Below, piece after piece: positions 55,956 through 64,000 of a stretch of 64,000 nt of DNA. Each line of letters begins with the position of its first letter. Position 1 is the first letter of the stretch. Location: the NCBI GenBank assembly GCA_027924585.1, contig BSBM01000870.1, forward strand, positions 2,971,001-3,035,000. Direction: 5' to 3'. Source of the DNA: Larix kaempferi. Its lineage: Eukaryota; Streptophyta; Pinopsida; Pinales; Pinaceae. Made by a program: the position numbers and the translations under genes. The notes under the pieces are model-generated. The model ran no database searches. It was not told where the DNA came from and was given only the letters and a program-made list of their open reading frames with translations.

Positions 55956-56715
55956 CATAAAACATAATTTTCCACATATATATCTTTTCAAATAACTTTA
56001 GAAAGTTTTCTAAATATGTCATAGTACAGTACAAAGAAGATTAAATTAATTTCAAAATAATAAACTATGAAAATGGTTTAAAAAAATAAAATATGTAAAC
56101 TACCAAGAATGGATCTCTACTACCAAGTTGGATCTTTGACCATTCTTTAAAGATTTTAAGATTTAGGGAAATAATCTTTTTATATATATATAATTTAATT
56201 TAATTAAGATATTTTATTTTTATAATTTTTTTTATTAAATTTTTATAAATTTTTCATTAAGATTTCATTAAGGACAATGTAATTGTAAAACACTAACAAT
56301 AAACTAAAAATCTAAATGATATTCACATAAATATTTTCATAAAAAGTATGAAATAACTCTAAAACCATTTTCATAGAAACATTCCTTAGAAATACTGAAG
56401 CAACATAAAACTAAAAATCTAAAAAAATTAGCATGCTCAAAAATCGTAAATCTAAATATAAAGAGAAGATTGTAATCTATAAACCCAAAAGCGCAAAAAC
56501 ACAAAACACAGGGCTGTTAATCTAAATATTATAAGCAGGCATAGGTGGAATGAGAGTGATGTAACATGGTTTATTGCGCCCAAAGACCTGCAGTTGAAGT
56601 GCGATGTGATATGATTTGGTTTGGGCCTAGCTGGGAACAAAACCCAACCCATTTTGCATATGGGTTAAGCCACTATAAAGTCTTTTATATCCCCCCCAAA
56701 CATTCAAACCACTCT
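55956..56715. repeat. right arm of large inverted repeat, AT-rich outer part
   Basis: The reverse complement of this segment matches 505-1560, as described for the left arm. Near the outer end the pieces are ordered differently. Here the block encoding HFNCRSLGA-like text follows the GGGTTGGGTTTTGTTCCC block (read outward to inward), whereas in the left arm the equivalent HFKCRSLGS block precedes it. The match fades beyond about 56715. Confidence 0.85.
56560..56655 (-). promoter_or_regulatory. promoter-like module in right arm
   Basis: Read on the minus strand, GGGTTGGGTTTTGTTCCCAG, then GCTAGGCCCAAACC, then (toward 56470) TTTTGGGTTT and TTCTCTTTATATTTAGA reproduce the left-arm module, pointing toward the pyrimidine tract. 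The AGGCCCA element is kept; the telo-box-like AGGGTTT words of the left arm are only partly kept. Confidence 0.3.
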
Positions 56716-58204
56716 GCAGAGGTGGAGGCACATACTGCTATAAAGATCTTATGGTCAGATGAGTGCATTGCACTATTCCCACATCCTCACCTGTTAATAG
56801 CGACACGAGGCCGCTTCGAGTGTTGCCACTATGCTATAATTATTCATCAATTTTGACAAGAGCTTGTCACGGGATCTTCCACTTGCAGCAAGGCATTAGG
56901 CCCCATGAAAGAGCACATAAACTTTTCATGGGATGGTGCACAAAAATCTACACTGAGAATCCAGATGTTTGTATCATGGCAACTAAATTTCGCCATGGTG
57001 AAGATCTAGCATGCCGATTGGACCAGTGCCCTTGAAAATTAGGGACAAAGTTGATAGAACCCAAAGCACATAATCCAACACACTTTCTGCTACTACATGA
57101 AACGAATTTTTTATTTTAGTGTACCTATCGCTGCCTTATCGGCTTCGGAGACGAATACGTTGCACCAGTGAAACCCTATACAAGTACGAAACAACTGATA
57201 TTATCTGGCGTTAGATTTCATCCCGTGAATTATTGTGTTATTCTCTTATGTAGACGACATGAAACGACTAAACGAGCTGTTGCCTCTTACTTGTTCAGGG
57301 TTTGAGAGACTTAAATGTTTTATTGTTTCCATAGATGTTATTGCTTGCCATGAATTCTACGAGTTGCATCTTAGGGTTTCTCTGCTGGCACATAAGACAA
57401 CGGTACATACACTAAAATTAAAAAAAGAAAAAGAAAAATCATGGCGATGTAGATTGCGTGGAAAAAGAAGCTTTATCATATTTGATCAGGGTACACAGAA
57501 TCTAGGAAACCATGTGCTTTGTGTCTCTCCATTTTGCCACTTCTATTTCCTATTTGAAGGTCTCTGCCCATCATTTTCTCGGATATTCAGTGGAGAGTTC
57601 ACTCATACAAACATGGCAATGGATTATCTTAACTTCTAAGATAATATAATAAGCATAAGCAGTAAGTGAAATAATCAGATGTAAAACTCTAAGTGTTTAC
57701 ATTAGTTTAAAGGGATAAAATAAATAGATGTAAAGGGCTTATGTCAGTTTCCGTTTATCTATTTGGTGGAGGGATTAAGTTATTAGACATTTACTTTTAA
57801 TCATTTAAATTTACAAAAAGTTTGATAAGACATCAATTGAGATATTATTTTGTTGTAATTATATGTTATTTATTTAAAGGAGAAAATAAATAAACATAAA
57901 TGAAATCACTAGCGTATGGCTTTTGAGAACAAAGCAAAACTCAGAGAACATAATAAAAAGCCATTCTACTCATAACAAAACCCAACCCACATCGCAATGC
58001 GAACAGAACCCATCCTGCATTGCAACGCCCAAGACTTGATTAACATAAATGAATGAGATTGCTTCTAAGGGAATAATAATAGAACATACCTGGAATTGAA
58101 TCCCCACAATTTTTGAGAGAAAACATTGATGTCAGTTGCATCATCCTCCTTTCCACCATTCAAGTTCATCCAGCAGCCCAAATTATTTGCCTCTATTTAT
58201 GTCC
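56716..58204. other. unassigned region outside the right arm
   Basis: Two + strand frames have no stops over some length: 56763-57035 (ending KFRHGEDLACRLDQCP) and 57235-57639 (134 codons). I recognise neither, and splice sites are not obvious. Base composition is less AT-rich than further right, so old coding remnants are possible. Confidence 0.4.
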
Positions 58205-58335
58205 AACCTCCTTAGACATTAAACTACAATCGGACATTAAACCATAATCAGATTCAGACGCCCATTAAACCACAATCAGACATTAAACCACAATCAAACT
58301 AACCCATACTCAGACATTAAACCAAAATTAGATTC
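58205..58335. repeat. ~20-bp minisatellite
   Basis: The word CAGACATTAAACCACAATCA and variants recur about six times (GGACATTAAACCATAATCAG, CCCATTAAACCACAATCAG, CAGACATTAAACCAAAATTAG). Spacing is about 19-25 bp with insertions of GATTCAGAC. Confidence 0.75.
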
Positions 58336-58489
58336 AGACACCGGACCACTCGAACCCGGAAACCCAAGCATACAAATGCACCAGAGGAGGAAGGAAGAGG
58401 TAAATATTGAAATCTAAAACGCACCAAATGAGTCAGCAGATAGAACCATTAGCACATGAATCATCTGGTAAATCCAAAATGCTACTCTC

Positions 58490-59321
58490 ATGCTTTTCGT
58501 CAGTTATCACGGGGAGCTTCAAATATATGCAAGTGATGATCTGGAGATAGTGCGACTCAAGCTGATGCACATAAATCTGTCGGAGAACAGATTTGAAACC
58601 GCGACGTTGCTTCTCCGCCATGACAAGATCCCTCTCGCCCTTCGCGGCCTCTGTAGAAAGAAATCTCCGCTCATCGTTGTTTCCCATAATTTCGCCCATA
58701 GAGGAAAATGACGTAGCCTTGCAGAGGCCGCGATCAGGACACCGATATTCTCTGGTGCTTCGGTAAGTTATGGGCAGTACTTCATTAACTTGGAGATCGA
58801 AACCTCGCCGAAGCACTTCTTGTTGATAGCTGACATAGACAGCGACTTAGTATGGATGAATTGCCACTGCCAGTACCATGGCCGAAAGAGGCACTGCAAA
58901 CGAAGAAGAAATACTGTCTCCAGGTGAGCTTTCAACACCTACGCATTGTCCACATTCCACCCAATCTCGTGCGCATTGCAAGAATGCCAGATGGTCCCGG
59001 GGCCGTCTTCCTTCAACTTACATCACCCAACGAACCACATTTACTAGTATTCATATTCGGACTTGTCAAGCAGCTATGGCATCTTCGCCGAGACCCCGAA
59101 TCCCAAATATGGCCTTCAGTTGTAGCGCCGTAAAGCAACGCAATAGCTTCGATGGGGCCGACGGTGTTCTTGCATTAGGACATGGCCAGATATCATTTGC
59201 TTCACAGATTGATTTCACATATGACAATAACAAATTCTCATATTGCCTCATCGATCATCTCAACCAACCCTCCATGGATGAACACCAGTTTGGAGAAATA
59301 CACAGATACACAAAAACATAG
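58490..59321 (+). pseudogene. nepenthesin-type aspartic protease pseudogene (A1B), N-terminal half
   Basis: Frames on the + strand can be followed through a plant A1B aspartic protease. About 58490-58711 resembles the pro-region (RLKLMHIN...RHDKIPLALRGL). 58740-58860 reads TPIFSGASVSYGQYFINLEI and, after ETSPKHF, LLIADIDSDLVWMNCHC, where the catalytic DTGS has become DIDS. About 58930-59090 reads CALQECQ..., NLHHPTN and YSYSDLSSSYGIFAE. A frameshift leads to 59110-59290 with NMAFSC, SFDGADGVLALGHGQISFAS and NNKFSYCLIDHLNQPS, the conserved middle of the family. The second catalytic lobe (D[ST]G) is absent and several stops occur (for example TGA near 58924). Such proteases are secreted or vacuolar; this copy is dead. 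Confidence 0.8.
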
Positions 59322-59413
59322 CGCTCCACAAAGGAGAAAAGCCACCCCATTAAAGATAGTTAACTAGCTGTTAGAATGCCAGACGATTTCAAAATCAAAA
59401 GAGATAGACATAG

Positions 59414-59528
59414 TTAAATATTTGAATTTAACTATAGTTAATTCAAAATCATCCATATTTGAATTTAACTATAGTTAATTCAAACTCATCCATATTTGAA
59501 TTTAACTACAGTTAATTCAAACTCATCC
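59414..59528. repeat. 37-bp tandem repeat, three copies
   Basis: CATATTTGAATTTAACTATAG followed by TTAATTCAAACTCATC occurs three times in a row with one or two differences per unit. Each unit contains the palindrome GAATTTAACTATAGTTAATTC-like core. Confidence 0.9.
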
Positions 59529-61364
59529 AACGGTGTAGATTAGGAATGTCGTTATGTTCCAACGGTCAAATCCAAATTCTACAGAAAAATACTGTCAAGG
59601 TTAGAGTGTGCTCAAGCAACACCACTCTCGCATATCAATTCTACATGGTGTCAATGATAACTTCAACCTAAGTTTTTTGTTTATCCATTTTATCATTAAT
59701 TTTTTTCAACAATCCCACAATTTAATTAAGTAAAAACACAGGTTCAACTTTTGTGGACATAAGCAAACATAGCAATTGTTTAGAGATTACACAAATCTTA
59801 GATTTCTTTTCTATCTATGTGACCGTGATAACCTCCTCTAACACCTTAGAAGAAATCCCAATGCAAATTCAAGTGCCATGTCACCAATACCTTGAAACAA
59901 CTATATGCCATAGCTAGACATCTTTTAACAAACTTGAATAACTTGACCCATTGCTACATAAAAGGAAACCATGAGTGCATAATAATGATAGAGAATTTCA
60001 ATTAGATAACACCAATAAGAAAGACTTCAATAAGAAAGTTGAAGATGGGTTCTATGTTACCCTAGCATGATGACAATTTTGAAGTAAATGGAAGATAAAC
60101 CACAAAATTCAGTAAGTCTTAAATTGTAGATTAAGATTAACATATCTATTTTGCAACTCCCAAATTTACAAACTATATCATGTTAAGGCATTGTCTAATT
60201 TTTAATATATATGAATCCAAGGTTATAAGGAGTTAGATTGAAGATGGTGGATCAGACAAGAAATTACTATTTAGATTCAAAGTCCCAAGATTGGATAATG
60301 ATAAAATTTTATCTCAAAATTATTTAGTAATGTTCCATGTTTGATATGGTAAGGCCCGTTTCCCTGACCTTGTTCATGGAGCTATTATTTCCTAAACAGA
60401 AGAAGGGATTCAATGGGATTTATTCTCTATCCTAGACCTTGAGATTTGAGAACCAACAACGTTTGCATCTTAATATTGAGAAACAAACTGCACCACACAC
60501 AACCTAAACATCAAACTAATACCCAACTTTAATATATCTTTACAGATTCAAAAAATTCCAAGGCTAGGATTAATCAACAAATGCTCTAAGTTGTCGAATC
60601 CCAAATATCTAGTTTTCAATTAATATTTTTGTTATTAAACTCTAGATGAGTACTTAAAATTCAATATTTAGATTAAGGATATTGTTATTTTTAGTTAGAA
60701 AAATTCAAATTTAGTTTTCAATTTTTTTAAGGAATGTTGTTATTCTCTAAAAAGTTTAGTTTCAAATTTTAATTTTGAAATAAAATATGAAAAAAATATA
60801 AATAGATTTCAAATTTAAGTTAAGAATATTGTTCCACGGATCTAAATCCAAACTCATTTTAAAAGTAAAATTCTACTTTTATAGTTACAATAAATCCTAA
60901 TCACCATTACTGAAAACCTCCATCCTTTTGTGTTTTTTTGTAATTCTAAGCTGGTGGTCCATGACCTTCCAAAGGAGGCACACCACATGGATATCTACTT
61001 TTATTTAAATTTAAACTTTTTGATATCACTACCAATACTCTTATGATTACTAATCTAAATAAAGCTATAAAAAAAAATTAAACATCTCCTCTTTTTTTTT
61101 GGGTGATGTAATTGACTCATATTATGACTCATCTTGTAATAGAATGTTTTGTTTTTTTATTTAATATTAATTTATTTAATATGTATATGCATTTTTTTTA
61201 TAAGATGGTAAAACTTATTATAATTTATTTGTCTAATTAGAGAGGAGGAAAATCATTATTGACTCATGAAATAAATGTGAATTAACTTATCATATTTATT
61301 CAAAAAAATCATTTCATAAAAAGTAAATCTAGATATCCACTCCTAACGTCTTTGTGTATGTCTA

Positions 61365-61690
61365 TATATACAACTTTAAAAAATAACATATATTTACATT
61401 TTATTTTAAATTATGTAATAAATATAATATGAAACTATATATATAATACAAATTTAGAATGTTTTAATTTATATACATATATAAGAGTTGTTTACTCTAT
61501 TTACTTCCATATATATAACTTTAAAAAATAACATATGTTTACATTTTATTTTAAATGATGTAATAAACATAATGCGGAACGATATAAAATGCAAGTTTAA
61601 ATTATGTCATAAATATAATACATAATGTGCAACCATATATAAAATGAAAGTTTAGAATGTTATAATTTATATACATCTTCAAAAGTTGTT
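61365..61690. repeat. ~150-bp AT-rich tandem duplication
   Basis: TATATACAACTTTAAAAAATAACATATATTTACATTTTATTTTAAATTATGTAATAAATATAAT (from about 61363) recurs near 61511 with few changes, and a third partial unit with TTTAGAATGTTATAATTTATATACAT follows near 61650. Confidence 0.75.
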
Positions 61691-63419
61691 TATTTATTTA
61701 TTTTATGATTTATGATTTAGTTTAAAATTAATAATGTTAAAGAAATATGTAAATTGAATTAATATATGGAAAAATGTAAATTAAATTATTATTTGAAAGG
61801 ATTATTAATATAATCAACACTATTTTATTAAAATTTATATTATTAAAATTTAGAAGTAGAGAATATTAAAGACAGCATTATTATTATTTGAAAATATAAA
61901 ATAATATTTCCTTTATATTATTTAATGGTAAAAGATTCAATAAATATAATTTATTTTAATAAATTATATTTAATGACGTGACATATATTTATATCATTTT
62001 AATTTATTAAATAATGAAAATTTTAAATTCAATTTAATTTTTAGGAATTAATAAATTATAAATTTTAATTTATTATTAATATTTTGGTCTATTGGATTTT
62101 AAAAAGGAAATGAGTCTATACTAAAATAGCTTTAAGAAAAGCATTTCTAAATCATTATAGTTATGGTGAGATAAAATATTAGGAAAGTGAGTATCATGAC
62201 ACATGTTTCGAAATTATGCTTTAATGTGGGTACATATTACAATGATATTTAAACACAATCAAATTATATATATATATATGATCGTTTATATTTTTATGGA
62301 TATTTAATTGTCTAATTTTCTTTCTTGTAAGAGGGTTGAATTTCACATTAATAGATTGGCAATTCATAAGAATGAGTTATCTATAATAACTTTATTCTCT
62401 TACGAGTCTTGGAATATCAATGAATTATTAAGGCCCAATAATAAATAAATATTCATTTTTTTTTATGTTTTTATTTTCCAATGTTTTGTGAGAATTATTT
62501 TAGGGATGATTCTTGTCACATTCATGAAATGAGGAAGCAAGTGTAATGTCTATAGTGTAGAAGATAATTCTAGTTAATAGACAAGAAATATTCAAGCTTG
62601 TCATAGGTGTTGTATATAAGCTTTGATTTGATGGAATATTGAGAAGATACGTCTCACCAACATACACTAAGAATTCAATAATGGAATTACATTATGGATT
62701 CATGTGAATACATTGCTCTATAACAAGCACACCATAGAGGATTTTTTGTTTAGGACTATGGTTGTTGGCTATGTTTGAGAATTGTTCCAAGTTGGTGAGG
62801 AAATGTGGGTAGTGTTATACTATAACTCACAAGCTACATGTAGGTGGTTTTCACACATTGAATCCCATAATGCCTATCTATACTTTTTACCATTGGGGAT
62901 AGGAATTCATTTGCCATTTTGTGCTAGTAAATAGAATGAAAGGAAAATGCAAGTATATCATTATAATGGAAAACTTATTTATGAAGTGGAAAAATATGAG
63001 ACCTATCTTTCATCAGTTTCAAAGTCACATGATGATAATAAGAAGGGGGCTCCCAAGAGGAAAACTTGAATTGATTCAAATTATAAAATTGATGTCTGAT
63101 TTTTAATATGCCAATATACTAGTGTGCAAATATTCCCTTTTATGCCTAATTTGAATGTTGAAAGGATAGATATTATGGATGGATAAATATGGAAAATAAG
63201 GCATAAAAGGGGATAGGTAAATTAAGATACATATAGAGATAAAATTTGATCCAGATTTCCTTCCAAGCACTCATGCTGTATTTCCTCCTTTCATCTAAAG
63301 TGAAGTGGTTTTTGATGCGATTTGATCAATTATCTTTATGTTTATTTAAATGATGAAAATAATATTTATGGATACAAGTTGGATGTGATCGGAGGATACC
63401 AGTTGGAAGTGATTTGGTC

Positions 63420-63515
63420 TCAAGGGATCATGGTATCATGGTATTGGTGAAGGTATCAAGGTATTAGTGAAGGTATCAATGAAGGTCTCAGTGAAGGTAT
63501 CAAGGTATCATGTGA
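63420..63515. repeat. short GGTATCA/GTGAAGGT minisatellite
   Basis: AAGGTATCAAGGTATTAGTG, AAGGTATCAATG, AAGGTCTCAGTG and AAGGTATCAAGGTATCATG follow in tandem with 12- and 20-bp steps. Confidence 0.8.
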
Positions 63516-64000
63516 CTAAGAGAAAATATATTTCCAACTTTGGCATGATGAGGAGGAGCAAGGATGTGGGGTGAGGAAATATGTTTCAAATTATATTTTT
63601 GCACATTATGTTTTTGTACATCTCAATAGTTAAAAGTTGTATGGTAACAGAGGTTATAGAGCGAGTAGAGTTCTCATAGTTCATATCCAAACCCTTTCAG
63701 GGGAACCATCCATGTTATTATTGCCAACATATAAGATAGTCAATTAGGAATCTTCAATGAAGGAATTTTATTAGTGGGCATGTGCAAGCTAATGAGGGTC
63801 ACTTTTAGCGTGTTAGATGCAATAGAAAACTGAAAAATCAGGCATCCCTCAACTTACATGGTTTTTTTGAGATACTTACACAAGATATATTGCATCAAGT
63901 AAAAAATATGAAACGTAGAAAATTGAGTCATGTTTCCGAATATATAAGTTTTAAGTATTGAAATTTTACATAACTATGTCAAATTTCATGTTTTCTAACA

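Larger units (their letters stand above)
59529..64000. other. AT-rich right end, small repeats only
   Basis: About 4.5 kb contains no recognisable gene. Frames such as 62921-63106 have no motif. Two small tandem repeats, listed separately, are the only structures seen. Confidence 0.5.

Noticed and set aside
505-56715. A complete giant TIR DNA transposon or Maverick-type element
   Set aside because: No transposase, integrase of that class, polymerase B or terminal target duplication was found. The genes inside belong to nested retroelements or dead host fragments.
58433-58816. 127-codon minus-strand frame
   Set aside because: It is antisense to the aspartic-protease pseudogene, whose + strand frames match a known family.

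Overview
The window is plant nuclear DNA from a large, repeat-rich genome. The evidence is LTR retrotransposons of both superfamilies with plant-type primer sites, a plant-type LINE, and broken copies of plant genes (a Rab1/RabD GTPase, a calcium-dependent protein kinase, a B-type cyclin-dependent kinase and a nepenthesin-type aspartic protease). AT-rich intergenic DNA and nested insertions fit a gymnosperm or another big-genome seed plant, but nothing here fixes the species. I found no intact single-copy host gene.

Layout. 505-3875 and 52265-56715 form a very large inverted repeat. Each arm has an outer AT-rich part with a promoter-like module and an inner tract that is almost pure purine (left) or pyrimidine (right) on the + strand. 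Between the arms lie about 48 kb: a ~358-bp tandem array (3.9-5.1 kb), a further purine block holding a solo LTR (5170-5727), a TTAGTC-rich foldback, a tRNA-like sequence, a Rab1-like pseudogene on the minus strand with one exon present three times (7.1-10.7 kb), a CDPK pseudogene (12.1-12.6 kb), and a LINE remnant (12.8-15.0 kb). Next come a complete but decayed 15.2-kb Ty3/gypsy element (16120-31295, TSD CCTAT), a complete but decayed 5.8-kb Ty1/copia element (35191-40998, TSD GTAAG), a CDKB-like fragment (42.6 kb), and a 2.46-kb tandem duplication (46.5-51.4 kb). Outside the right arm lies an aspartic-protease pseudogene (58.5-59.3 kb), followed by AT-rich DNA with small tandem repeats.

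The gypsy element is the richest object. In order it has a 5' LTR, a primer site of the TGGCGACC...ACTGGGGA type, a long leader, gag with a nine-residue repeat, protease, reverse transcriptase/RNase H, integrase, a second RNase H in another frame, then an antisense intron-containing gene resembling plant-mobile-domain proteins, more leader-like repeats, a polypurine tract and a 3' LTR. Its gag-pol has about fifteen stops, mostly explicable as C-to-T changes, whereas the antisense gene has two in 378 codons.

The retroelements inserted into the loop between the arms. Subtracting them and the extra 2.46-kb copy leaves roughly 24 kb of older spacer. The most unusual features are the inverted purine/pyrimidine arms, the triplicated Rab exon, the antisense gene and the GCGCTAC hairpin family of the gypsy element. 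All coordinates of repeats and pseudogenes were read by eye and may be off by a few bases to tens of bases unless a splice site, TSD or codon is named.
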